Notes: a model not told the origin generated them from the letters alone. A DNA stretch of 7,061 nt from Ignavibacteria bacterium (GCA_029863735.1 JAOTUT010000076.1:1-7061), one strand, 5' to 3'; counted from the stretch's first letter, positions 1 to 6,953 are shown. A program made the numbers and translations.

Positions 1-1293
1 GGGGTGTCGGATTTTCTTTGTCCACGAGAGATCAGAAATATGAACCAGTCCATCAACACCAGGTTCAAGTTCAACGAATACTCCGAAGTTGGTAAGATTT
101 CTTGCAACACCGGAATGTCTTGAACCAACCGGATATTTTATCATTAAAGTCTGCCATGGATCTGGCTCAAGCTGTTTAATACCAAGCGAGATTTTTTTAT
201 CATCTTTATCAAGACTGAGAATAACTGCTTCTACCATCTGTCCCATGGCAACTACCTGTGAAGGATGTTTTATATGTTGCGTCCAGCTCATCTCTGAATT
301 ATGAATCAATCCTTCAATACCTTTTTCAATTTCAATGAATGCACCGTACTCTGTAAGAGATACAACTCTTCCTGTAACCTTATCACCGATCTTATATTTC
401 TCGTCAATATTTTCCCACGGATGAGGAAGAAGTTTTTTAAGACTCAGAGAAATTCTCTTTTTAGCTTCATCATAATCGGTAACTACGATTTTTAATGTTT
501 CATCAAGCTTAACAACTTCACTCGGGTGATTGATTCTTCCCCAGCTCAGGTCTGTTATATGAATTAATCCATCAACTCCGCCAAGATCAACAAAGACACC
601 GAAATCTGTAACGGCTTTAACAACGCCTTCAAGAATTTGTCCTCTTTCAAGACTTTCAAGAATTGCCGTTCTTTGATCAGAAATTTCTTCTTCGATAAGA
701 ACTTTGTGGGATACCACAACATTTTCTGTTGGTATATTAACCTTAACAACTTTGAAGTCCATCGTTTGTCCAACCAGTGCATCAAAATCTCTGATTGGTC
801 TGATATCGATCTGAGAGCCGGGAAGAAATGCTTCCATCCCAATTAAGTCTACAACCATTCCGCCTTTTATTCTTTTAATAATTTTTCCATCTATGATTTC
901 ACCAGTCTCATGAGCGCGTAAAACTTTTTGCCATATTCTTAAGAAATCAGCTCTTGATTTACTAAGAACCAGATTTCCTTCCAGGTCTTCAACACTTTCA
1001 AGGACAACTTCAACTTCCTGTCCGACTTCCAAATTTGCATCTTCGCTGAACTCACTTCTTGGAATAGTACCTTCAGACTTGAATCCAACATCAATAATAA
1101 CATTATCATCCTGAATTCTTACAAGTTTTCCTTTTACAAGTTCACCTTGCTTTACATCTCTGAATGATTCGGTGTACAGATTCGCAAGTTCTTCAAATTC
1201 TTCCTGTGTGTAATCGTATGTATTGAACTTATTTTTTGCCTTTTCGAAATCTTCTAATACATTGGATGGCTTTTCTTTCACATCAGTGGTCAT
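1..1293 (-). CDS. rpsA: 30S ribosomal protein S1 (C-terminus cut by window edge)
   Basis: S1 binds the small ribosomal subunit and mRNA and helps load mRNAs for initiation. Reading from the ATG at 1293 gives 431 uninterrupted codons to the left edge, so the C-terminus is missing. After a charged N-terminal segment, repeated S1 (OB-fold) domains follow at about residues 49-113, 131-197, 218-286, 303-373 and from 390 (cut). Domains 3 to 5 show the typical pattern: '[20 protein letters not shown]' at 229-248, '[18 protein letters not shown]' at 314-331 and '[20 protein letters not shown]' at 401-420. The first two domains are more divergent, as expected for the ribosome-binding part of S1. The start is set by an AGGAGG four bases upstream. 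It lies 97 nt downstream of cmk on the same strand; cmk-rpsA is a pair conserved in many bacteria, so the two are probably cotranscribed. Identification is firm; the total number of domains (usually six) cannot be seen. Confidence 0.96.
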   Translation of the reverse strand, partial: MTTDVKEKPSNVLEDFEKAKNKFNTYDYTQEEFEELANLYTESFRDVKQGELVKGKLVRIQDDNVIIDVGFKSEGTIPRSEFSEDANLEVGQEVEVVLESVEDLEGNLVLSKSRADFLRIWQKVLRAHETGEIIDGKIIKRIKGGMVVDLIGMEAFLPGSQIDIRPIRDFDALVGQTMDFKVVKVNIPTENVVVSHKVLIEEEISDQRTAILESLERGQILEGVVKAVTDFGVFVDLGGVDGLIHITDLSWGRINHPSEVVKLDETLKIVVTDYDEAKKRISLSLKKLLPHPWENIDEKYKIGDKVTGRVVSLTEYGAFIEIEKGIEGLIHNSEMSWTQHIKHPSQVVAMGQMVEAVILSLDKDDKKISLGIKQLEPDPWQTLMIKYPVGSRHSGVARNLTNFGVFVELEPGVDGLVHISDLSWTKKIRHP

Positions 1294-1297
1294 TTAT

Positions 1298-1303
1298 CCT
1301 CCT
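1298..1303 (-). promoter_or_regulatory. Strong Shine-Dalgarno of rpsA
   Basis: The minus strand reads AGGAGG, then ATAA, then ATG. This is a full match to the core anti-Shine-Dalgarno, with a rather short 4-nt spacer. It fixes the rpsA start. It is notable because most FCB-group genes lack such a motif, and because E. coli rpsA itself has no strong Shine-Dalgarno. Confidence 0.8.
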
Positions 1304-1390
1304 GAAATTAATTAGATATCTTTCTGCTCAAAACCGGAAAAAACAGGTAGATATTTTTTGTTTTATTTAACATATTTAATTAACCGGCTT

Positions 1391-2095
1391 TTATATAATT
1401 ATTTTTAATTGAACATTTTTTTTATCTGCTACTTTTTTTACTGCTTCCAGAATATGATTTACCTGCTCATCAATTGTTATGTTCGTAGTATCAACTTCTA
1501 CTGCATCGGATGCTATTATCAAAGGGCTATCATTTCTGCTTGAATCAATCTTATCTCTGTTTGAAAGATTGCTTTTAATATCATCCACCAAAACTTTGGA
1601 ACCTTTTTCAAAGTACTCATTAGCTCGTCTGTTGGCTCGAGTATCAAGTGCAGCAGTCAGAAAAATTTTAACATCAGCATCAGGAAAAACTACGGTTCCG
1701 ATATCTCTGCCTTCCATAACAATTCCGCTTCCTTTTGCTGCCATTTCTCTTTGCTTATCAACCATCAGCTTTCTGACTTCGCTAATCTTACTCACATTAC
1801 TCACGTTTGAGTTTACTTCAGCGGATCTTATCTCTTTCGAGATGTTCCTGTTATTAAGCAGAACGACGACCTCACCTTCATCATAACTGAGTTCTATTTT
1901 ACATTTCCTTGCCAGTTCAACAATTCGGGATTTATTACCAATCGCTCCGTTTTCTAAAGCGTGGAATGTTATCGCCCGATACATTGCACCGGTATCTATA
2001 TACAGATAACCGAGTTTTTTTGCGATAAACTTAGCCGATGTGCTTTTTCCGGAACCGGCAGGACCATCAATTGCGATGATAAGTCCTTTTGACAT
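1391..2095 (-). CDS. cmk: Cytidylate kinase
   Basis: It phosphorylates CMP and dCMP to the diphosphates with ATP, in cytosolic pyrimidine nucleotide salvage and supply. The 234-residue product has the usual length for the family. The P-loop GPAGSGKS is at residues 11-18, followed by the conserved DTGAMYRA at 34-41. EGRDIGTVVFPDAD at 128-141 is a family signature, and the lid/substrate region carries RRANE at 156-160 and RDKIDSSRNDSPL at 180-192. I chose the ATG at 2095 because the protein then begins MSKGLIIAIDGPAGSGKS, typical for Cmk. A TTG three codons upstream (2104) is also in frame, but it forms part of a perfect -7 promoter element and so is unlikely to be the start. No Shine-Dalgarno precedes the ATG. 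The gene is followed by rpsA after 97 nt, the commonly conserved order. The lysine/isoleucine-rich C-terminal tail after about residue 220 is not conserved in the family. Confidence 0.96.
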   Translation of the reverse strand: MSKGLIIAIDGPAGSGKSTSAKFIAKKLGYLYIDTGAMYRAITFHALENGAIGNKSRIVELARKCKIELSYDEGEVVVLLNNRNISKEIRSAEVNSNVSNVSKISEVRKLMVDKQREMAAKGSGIVMEGRDIGTVVFPDADVKIFLTAALDTRANRRANEYFEKGSKVLVDDIKSNLSNRDKIDSSRNDSPLIIASDAVEVDTTNITIDEQVNHILEAVKKVADKKNVQLKIII

Positions 2096-2101
2096 AGGCT
2101 G

Positions 2102-2132
2102 CAAAATTATTGATTTTTATTCCAATATCAAA
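2102..2132 (-). promoter_or_regulatory. FCB-type promoter of cmk (and rpsA), nearly leaderless
   Basis: On the minus strand TTTG (2129-2132) is followed after exactly 19 nt by TAATTTTG (2102-2109). This matches the Bacteroidota housekeeping consensus TTTG-N17-23-TAnnTTTG in every specified base. The last G of the -7 box is only 6 nt from the cmk ATG at 2095. With the usual 5-7 nt from this box to the transcription start, the mRNA would begin at or within a few bases of the start codon, consistent with the absence of a Shine-Dalgarno. The match is seen directly; promoter activity is inferred. Confidence 0.6.
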
Positions 2133-2190
2133 GGAATTTTGATGGTGTCAAAGAGGAATTGGATTGAGGTGAGGCTAAAAAAGTTTGAAT

Positions 2191-3846
2191 TTATGCTATT
2201 TTCTCACCACCAAGTTCATTAATGATGATTTCCTCATAAAGATCGGTTGAGTTGGTCTGTTTAGATTCCTGAGCGTTATCAACTTTGTTCTTTTCAGGAA
2301 TCGAGTTTAATTGATTGCTCACAATAAAATTAAATCTTCGTCCAAAGAACTCTTCAGATTTTTTTGCAATATATTTTTCATTTAATCTAAAAGTATTCAA
2401 GTCTTCATTTTTTTCGGTTGAGAAGAATAAATTATTATCCTTCAGAGAAAGAAGATTGAAGCCTTTTAATGCCGGACCAAGTGTCAACCCTTTTTCTGAA
2501 TTGATTGAGTGAATAAAATCTCCCCATTTATTTACGACATCATCAAAACTAAAGTTAGGTTGTTGTGACGGGCTTGCAATATAAGAGGAGGAATTAGTTT
2601 TCTGAGGTTCAGTTCCTTTCTTCGTAGTTGCAGAGCTATCTACTTTTTTTTTAACAGTTTCCGCGGGTTTATAAAAAGCCTTAGATGATTCAGCAGATTT
2701 GAAAAGTTCAGAATTATCAAAACTCACTTCTGAAATTAATTCTGAAATGGTTTTTGTACTTTCAAGTGCAATTAGATGGCTAAGAATTAATTCTATTTTT
2801 AATTTTTGATTTTGCGAGAAACGAAGCTCCTGCTGTGATTTATTTAGAAAATTAAGAATACGTAGTATGTCACTCTCCGAGAATTTTCCTTTGTAGTCAA
2901 CATATCTTTCTTTATAGATATCAGCAGTTTCGATTGAATTTGTAGAATTTGTTACGGCAGTTGAAAGAATATTTCTAAAGTGTTCTATTAAACCCTCTAT
3001 AAAATCACGGAAGTCCCAGCCATTCTCATAAATTTTTTGTGAGGTGTGAAAAACAACTTTGAAGTCCTTTTCAATAACTGCATCAGAAATATTGAAATAA
3101 AGTTCCTCGTCGATCAAGTTGAGCATTTGGGTAACCAGATCTGCGTCAATCTTTCCTTTTGAAAAAGCTACTACCTGGTCAAAGTAACTTTCAGCATCAC
3201 GCAATGCGCCATCAGCTTTCTTAGCGATGATGGTCAGAGTTTTGTCATCAATTTTTATCTTTTCCTCATCAGCAATCATCCGTAAAGTTTCTTTAATCTT
3301 ATCAAGCTGAATTCTTCTGAAATCATATCTTTGACATCTCGAAATAATCGTCAAGGGTAACTTGTGAACATCAGTAGTAGCAAAAATAAATATTATGTGT
3401 TCCGGTGGTTCTTCAAGCGTTTTTAGAAATGCGTTAAAGGACTCTTTAGTAAGCATATGAACTTCATCGATAATGTAGACTTTGTACTTTCCGCGAGTCG
3501 GTGCATACTTAACTGAATCTCTTAAAGTTCTAATTTCATCAATGCCTCTGTTTGATGCAGCATCAATTTCTATAATATCAATCAACTGTGAGTTCTGAAT
3601 TGACTTACACATTTCACATTCATTGCAGGGCTCAGAGTTTATTTGGTTTTCGCAATTTAAAGTTTTAGCGAGAATCCTGGCAGTAGTTGTTTTACCTACA
3701 CCTCTTGGACCTGTAAAAAGATAGGCGTGAGCAATTCTTTTTTCCTTGATTGCATTCTTTAAAGTGCTTGTAATGTGTTCCTGACCAACAACATCTTTAA
3801 AAAGCTGTGGTCTCCATTTTCTTGCTGTTACTACAAAGTTACTCAT
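2191..3846 (-). CDS. dnaX: DNA polymerase III subunit tau/gamma (clamp loader)
   Basis: This AAA+ ATPase is the motor of the clamp loader, which opens the sliding clamp and places it on primed DNA. The full-length form (tau) also tethers the polymerase and helicase. The product is 551 residues. The N-terminus WRPQLFKDVVGQEHI (11-25) is diagnostic. Walker A GPRGVGKTT is at 46-54, four zinc-ligand cysteines are at 65, 74, 77 and 80, Walker B IIDEVHML is at 125-132, sensor 1 FATTDVHKLP is at 155-164, and the SRC arginine-finger motif is at 169-171. Clamp-loader domain III follows to about residue 365. A low-complexity linker rich in Ser, Thr, Lys and Gln spans about 390-430, then comes a tau-specific C-terminal domain (about 430-515) that I recognise only by position. 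The ATG directly follows the stop codon of the upstream reductase gene and has no Shine-Dalgarno, so translation is probably coupled. A nine-A run at codons 399-401 may produce a short gamma form (separate entry). Confidence 0.97.
   Translation of the reverse strand: MSNFVVTARKWRPQLFKDVVGQEHITSTLKNAIKEKRIAHAYLFTGPRGVGKTTTARILAKTLNCENQINSEPCNECEMCKSIQNSQLIDIIEIDAASNRGIDEIRTLRDSVKYAPTRGKYKVYIIDEVHMLTKESFNAFLKTLEEPPEHIIFIFATTDVHKLPLTIISRCQRYDFRRIQLDKIKETLRMIADEEKIKIDDKTLTIIAKKADGALRDAESYFDQVVAFSKGKIDADLVTQMLNLIDEELYFNISDAVIEKDFKVVFHTSQKIYENGWDFRDFIEGLIEHFRNILSTAVTNSTNSIETADIYKERYVDYKGKFSESDILRILNFLNKSQQELRFSQNQKLKIELILSHLIALESTKTISELISEVSFDNSELFKSAESSKAFYKPAETVKKKVDSSATTKKGTEPQKTNSSSYIASPSQQPNFSFDDVVNKWGDFIHSINSEKGLTLGPALKGFNLLSLKDNNLFFSTEKNEDLNTFRLNEKYIAKKSEEFFGRRFNFIVSNQLNSIPEKNKVDNAQESKQTNSTDLYEEIIINELGGEKIA
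2644..2652 (-). promoter_or_regulatory. A9 slippery tract in dnaX, candidate gamma-form site
   Basis: Codons 399-401 of dnaX are AAA AAA AAA, followed by GTA GAT AGC. One extra A gives AAA AAA AAA AGT AGA TAG, a product ending at residue 403. One lost A gives AAA AAA AAG TAG, ending at residue 401. The same 403-residue product would arise from a -1 ribosomal slip on A AAA AAA. All shifted products keep the AAA+ domains and domain III and lose the tau C-terminus, which is exactly the gamma architecture. Thermus thermophilus dnaX makes gamma by transcriptional slippage on an A9 tract; E. coli uses a -1 ribosomal shift. I see no convincing stimulatory stem-loop or upstream Shine-Dalgarno, so RNA polymerase slippage is the better guess. 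Confidence 0.5.
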
Positions 3847-4362
3847 CTATACTTTTTTCAATTTATAATCTGATGGGAAGATTTCCTCACACAGAAATTT
3901 ACAAATTACTTCTAAATATTCTTTATCGGTTTTTCCGAATGAATTATACTCGAGGCTATCCAGATCAAGTACCCCTAACAAATGATCTTTTTGAAGAAGT
4001 GGAACAACCATTTCCGACTTTGAATTACTGTCGCAAGCAATGTGACCGGGAAATTTACTCACGTCAGGGACGATCAAAGTTTCTCTCTTCGCTGCAGAAG
4101 TTCCGCAAACTCCAATACCAATTTCGATATTTGTGCAGGCAACTTTCCCCTGGAATGGCCCAAGGTTAAGTTTTTTTCCATCAAAAAGATAGAAACCAAC
4201 CCAGCTTACTTTATCAAATGTGTCTTTAATAGCAGCAGTAAAATTTGATAGGTTTGAAATTAAGTTATCTTCCTTAACCAATAAAGCTCTCATTTGAGAG
4301 TTGAGCAATCTGTATTTTTCTTCTTCAGCAAGATGTTTGTTAATACTAATCTCTTCAGTCAT
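3847..4362 (-). CDS. msrC: Free methionine-(R)-sulfoxide reductase, GAF domain
   Basis: It reduces free L-methionine-(R)-sulfoxide to methionine, normally using thioredoxin, in the cytosol; this is part of recovery from oxidative damage. The 171-residue protein is essentially one GAF domain. The family signature is clear: WVGFYLFDGKKLNLGPFQG at 54-72, GIGVCGTSA at 82-90, VPDVSKFPGHIACD at 98-111, and SEMVVPL then GVLDLDS further on. Cysteines 76, 86 and 110 have spacings of 10 and 24 residues, the same as Cys84, Cys94 and Cys118 of the E. coli enzyme (YebR/MsrC), so the redox-active cysteines are all present and a purely regulatory GAF role is unlikely. Cys154 and Cys158 are extra. The ATG comes 3 nt after the lon stop, and its own TAG directly abuts the dnaX ATG, placing it inside a lon-msrC-dnaX operon. 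No Shine-Dalgarno is visible, so coupling with lon translation is likely. Confidence 0.92.
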   Translation of the reverse strand: MTEEISINKHLAEEEKYRLLNSQMRALLVKEDNLISNLSNFTAAIKDTFDKVSWVGFYLFDGKKLNLGPFQGKVACTNIEIGIGVCGTSAAKRETLIVPDVSKFPGHIACDSNSKSEMVVPLLQKDHLLGVLDLDSLEYNSFGKTDKEYLEVICKFLCEEIFPSDYKLKKV

Positions 4363-4365
4363 AGG

Positions 4366-6792
4366 TCACTTTTTCTTTTTTTTCTCAACGTGTTTTTTCT
4401 TTTTGACTCCTTCAAAAATATAAGGAATTGCTTGCTCTGTTTTTTCAATGGTTACAATATTTAATCCACTTTTAACTTTATCAGATATTTCTTTCAAATC
4501 AATTTCATTCTCTTTTGGAATAAGAACGGTTTTAATACTGTTTCTTTTTGCTGCTAATAGTTTTTCTGTCAATCCACCGATAGCAAGAACCGAACCCGTA
4601 AGAGTTATTTCACCTGTCATCGCAACATTGTTTGAAGCAGGTTTTCCACTAACTGCTGACAACATTGCCATTGCCATCGCAACTCCTGCGGATGGACCGT
4701 CTTTAGGAATAGCACCTTCAGGAAGATGAATGTGAATTTCTCTTCCTTTGAAGAAGTCGGGATTGAGTCCAAGTCTTTTTGCTGAAGCTCTTAAATAACT
4801 TAGTGCAGCTTGTGCTGATTCTTTCATCACATTACCAAGCTGACCGGTTAAGTTTAATTTTCCAGCACCGTTCATAATTGTAACATCGACGGATAGAAGT
4901 TCACCGCCGGTACTTGTCCATGCTAAACCTGTAACACTGCCGACTTTGTTGCCCTTATTATGTCGCTGATATCGGAATCTCGGTGTTTTCAAATAATTTT
5001 CAACCATTTCTTCAGTGATAATATGCTTTGATTTCTTTTTTCTTTTACCATTTGAGGATTCTTTTACAACAATCTCTTTAGCCAATTTTCTTAAGATTGA
5101 TGCTGTCTCTCTTTCAAGATTCCTGACGCCTGCTTCCCGAGTATATTCACTTATAACCTTTTTAATAGCATTATCATTGAACTCAACATGTTTATTCTCT
5201 AGTCCGTGAGCTTTAAGTTGTTTAGGAATAAGATGTTTCTTAGCGATCTCCAGCTTGTCAAATTCTAGGTAACCGGGAAGTTCAATTATTTCCATTCTAT
5301 CCTGAAGTGGCAGTGGAATGTTATAACGAATGTTAGCAGTTGTAATAAACATAACCTGCTGCAGATTGTAATCAACTTCAAGATAATGGTCATTAAATGT
5401 ATGGTTCTGTTCAGGATCCAGAACTTCAAGCATTGCTGATGAAGGATCACCTCTGAAATCCATACTCATCTTATCAATTTCATCAAGAAGAATAACAGGA
5501 TTTATTGTACCGGCTCTTTTCATTGATTGGACAATTTTACCCGGCATCGAACCTATGTAAGTTCTTCTGTGTCCTCTAATTTCTGCTTCATCACGAACAC
5601 CGCCGAGACTGATACGAACAAAATTTCTTCCCAGTGCACGTGCAATTGATTTACCAAGGGAAGTTTTTCCAACTCCGGGAGGTCCGACGAAACATAAAAT
5701 CTGTCCTTTCATTTGCTTTACTAAATTAAGAACAGCAATGTGCTCAATTATTCTTTCCTTTGGTTTCTCCAGACCGAAATGATCTTCATCGAGAATTTTT
5801 TGAACGTGTTTAATATCTAAATTATCTTTTGACTTTTTACTCCATGGAACTCCAACCAGCCAATCGAGGTAGTTTCGTATCACCGTAGATTCAGGAGACA
5901 TTGAAGGAGTTTTTCTAAGCTTATTAAATTCCTCAAGAGCTTTTTCTTCAACTTCTTCCGGCATCTTAGCTTTCTTTATCTGGTTTCGTATCTTCACAAA
6001 TTCAGGTGATGCATCTTCATCTTCACCTAATTCATCCTGCAAAATTTTAATCTGTTCCTGAATAATGAACTTACGCTGTGTCTTTGCTATGTTTTCCTGA
6101 ACTTTATTATCAATCTCCTTTTCAATCCTCAAGATATCTATTTCCGAGTTGAGCACTTTTATAACTTCAAGATATTGCTCTTTAATCGTGAATTTTTGAA
6201 GTATTGCTTGCTTCACTTCAATAGATTGGTTGATGTTTGCTGCCGCGTAGAAGAGTTTTCTATCCGGCTCTTCAATATTATCAAAAGCTGTAATGGTATC
6301 CTTTGGTACATTCTTGCTTATCTTAACATAATCTTTGAACAACTGCGTCATCTGCCTGATCATTGCATTCATTTCATGATCATTGTCAAGAGTAGGTATT
6401 ATAATTTCAACTTTTGCTTCAAAAAAACTCTTGTTATTTGTGAACTTGACAATCCTCGCCTGGAATAAACCGTCAACAAGAATTTTCATCAGTCCGTTTG
6501 GCAGCTTTAATATCTGAACTATTTTTGCGATAGTGCCTTCAGTATATAAATCTTTTTCTGAAGGATCTTCTACAGCTGATTTTTTTTGAGTAGACAAAAA
6601 AATGAATTTAGTTTTTTCCGCTGCATAATTTGCTGCTCTTATTGACTGTTCTCTTCCAACAAGCACCGGAAATATCATGTAAGGGAAAATTACAATATCT
6701 CTTAACGGTAAAATTGGCAACTCTTCGGGAATGCTATCGACAATCGAATTGGCTTCGGACGGATTTACTTCCAATTCTTTTATTTTTTCCAA
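4366..6792 (-). CDS. lon: ATP-dependent protease Lon
   Basis: Cytosolic AAA+ serine protease that unfolds and degrades damaged and short-lived regulatory proteins. At 808 residues it is a full-length LonA. The N-terminal substrate-binding domain starts with LPILPLRDIVIFPYMIFPV at about 25-43 and runs to about 220, followed by a helical/coiled segment. The AAA+ module has Walker A GPPGVGKTS at 370-378 and Walker B ILLDEID with Asp437/Glu438. The protease domain carries the catalytic serine in PKDGPSAG (Ser701) and the catalytic lysine in GGLTEKLLAAKR (Lys744). Their 43-residue spacing equals that of E. coli Ser679/Lys722, so the enzyme should be active. The start codon is TTG: a GGAG lies 7 nt upstream, an in-frame TAA lies five codons upstream, and the next Met (residue 38) would delete conserved residues. 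The C-terminus is a lysine-rich tail (KKKKHVEKKKKK). It is the first gene of the lon-msrC-dnaX run. Confidence 0.97.
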   Translation of the reverse strand: MEKIKELEVNPSEANSIVDSIPEELPILPLRDIVIFPYMIFPVLVGREQSIRAANYAAEKTKFIFLSTQKKSAVEDPSEKDLYTEGTIAKIVQILKLPNGLMKILVDGLFQARIVKFTNNKSFFEAKVEIIIPTLDNDHEMNAMIRQMTQLFKDYVKISKNVPKDTITAFDNIEEPDRKLFYAAANINQSIEVKQAILQKFTIKEQYLEVIKVLNSEIDILRIEKEIDNKVQENIAKTQRKFIIQEQIKILQDELGEDEDASPEFVKIRNQIKKAKMPEEVEEKALEEFNKLRKTPSMSPESTVIRNYLDWLVGVPWSKKSKDNLDIKHVQKILDEDHFGLEKPKERIIEHIAVLNLVKQMKGQILCFVGPPGVGKTSLGKSIARALGRNFVRISLGGVRDEAEIRGHRRTYIGSMPGKIVQSMKRAGTINPVILLDEIDKMSMDFRGDPSSAMLEVLDPEQNHTFNDHYLEVDYNLQQVMFITTANIRYNIPLPLQDRMEIIELPGYLEFDKLEIAKKHLIPKQLKAHGLENKHVEFNDNAIKKVISEYTREAGVRNLERETASILRKLAKEIVVKESSNGKRKKKSKHIITEEMVENYLKTPRFRYQRHNKGNKVGSVTGLAWTSTGGELLSVDVTIMNGAGKLNLTGQLGNVMKESAQAALSYLRASAKRLGLNPDFFKGREIHIHLPEGAIPKDGPSAGVAMAMAMLSAVSGKPASNNVAMTGEITLTGSVLAIGGLTEKLLAAKRNSIKTVLIPKENEIDLKEISDKVKSGLNIVTIEKTEQAIPYIFEGVKKKKHVEKKKKK

Positions 6793-6799
6793 AAAACTT

Positions 6800-6806
6800 C
6801 TCCTTT
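6800..6806 (-). promoter_or_regulatory. Shine-Dalgarno deciding the lon TTG start
   Basis: The minus strand reads AAAGGAG, then seven bases, then TTG. The spacing is ideal, and no in-frame ATG or GTG lies between this site and the conserved start of the Lon N-terminal domain. This supports initiation at TTG (6792). Confidence 0.75.
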
Positions 6807-6818
6807 ATTGAACTTATA

Positions 6819-6829
6819 TTCGAGTCGAA
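6819..6829. promoter_or_regulatory. Palindrome at the predicted lon transcription start, possible operator
   Basis: TTCGAGTCGAA is a perfect 5-bp dyad around one central base. It overlaps the last base of the predicted lon -10 box and covers the expected transcription start (about 6822), a position where a bound repressor would block initiation. The half-site TTCGAG also recurs at 6888-6893 and, inverted, at 6922-6927. Whether any protein binds is unknown; a dyad of this length could be chance. Confidence 0.3.
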
Positions 6830-6857
6830 ATATATCAAATTCGCATCCTGCTATCAA
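6829..6857 (-). promoter_or_regulatory. Predicted lon promoter
   Basis: The minus strand has TTGATA (6852-6857), 17 nt, then TATATT (6829-6834). Each hexamer differs from the sigma-70 consensus at one position and the spacing is optimal. Read as an FCB promoter it is TTG-N20-TATATTTC, one mismatch from TAnnTTTG. Transcription would start near 6822, giving a leader of about 30 nt that contains the Shine-Dalgarno. No CIRCE element or other familiar heat-shock operator is visible. Confidence 0.55.
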
Positions 6858-6909
6858 GGAACTAATGGTGCAATTGCCAATGTAACCTTCGAGATTAAAG
6901 ATGCGAATT
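6838..6909. repeat. Inverted repeat, 10-bp arms (interleaved with the next)
   Basis: AATTCGCATC at 6838-6847 is the exact reverse complement of GATGCGAATT at 6900-6909. The adjoining CCTGC (6847-6851) and GCAGG (6910-6914) are also complementary, although they lie in an order that does not extend the same stem. The left arm falls within the predicted lon promoter spacer. Function is unknown. Confidence 0.5.
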
Positions 6910-6934
6910 GCAGGCTTCAACCTCGAAGGTTACA
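6881..6934. repeat. Inverted repeat, 13-bp perfect arms
   Basis: TGTAACCTTCGAG at 6881-6893 is the exact reverse complement of CTCGAAGGTTACA at 6922-6934, separated by 28 nt. The right arm also lies in a smaller hairpin, AACCT-CGA-AGGTT (6919-6931). There is no T-tract directly after either arm, so it does not look like an intrinsic terminator. It lies between two divergent promoters, so it may be a regulatory dyad or part of a dispersed intergenic repeat; the sequence alone does not decide. Confidence 0.6.
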
Positions 6935-6945
6935 ATACTTAGTTT

Positions 6946-6953
6946 TATATTTG
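6946..6953 (+). promoter_or_regulatory. FCB-type -7 box upstream of the divergent phosphatase gene
   Basis: TATATTTG matches TAnnTTTG perfectly and ends 20 nt before the ATG at 6974, implying a short leader of about 14 nt. No good TTTG or TTG -33 element is found 17-23 nt upstream, so the promoter may be weak or activator-dependent. The right arm of the 13-bp inverted repeat (6922-6934) occupies the -33 region. Confidence 0.4.

Noticed and set aside
564..842. Open frames on both strands inside rpsA (564-842 minus, 637-846 plus)
   Set aside because: They overlap a continuous, fully recognisable S1 reading frame and have no recognisable domains.
1294..1390. A separate rpsA promoter in the cmk-rpsA gap
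   Set aside because: The best candidate, TTTG-N18-TAATTTCA, mismatches the -7 box at two bases and would start transcription inside the Shine-Dalgarno.
2102..2104. TTG as an alternative cmk start giving three extra residues
   Set aside because: It is the last three bases of the perfect TAATTTTG promoter box, has no Shine-Dalgarno, and the ATG at 2095 gives the normal Cmk N-terminus.
2168..2208. GGTGAG/CTCACC inverted repeat at the end of dnaX as a terminator
   Set aside because: The 6-bp arms enclose a loop of about 30 nt and no T-tract follows the hairpin on the transcribed strand.
4376..4383. A8 run near the lon stop as a programmed frameshift fusing lon to msrC
   Set aside because: Both shifted frames stop within the first bases of msrC, so no fusion or meaningful extension results.
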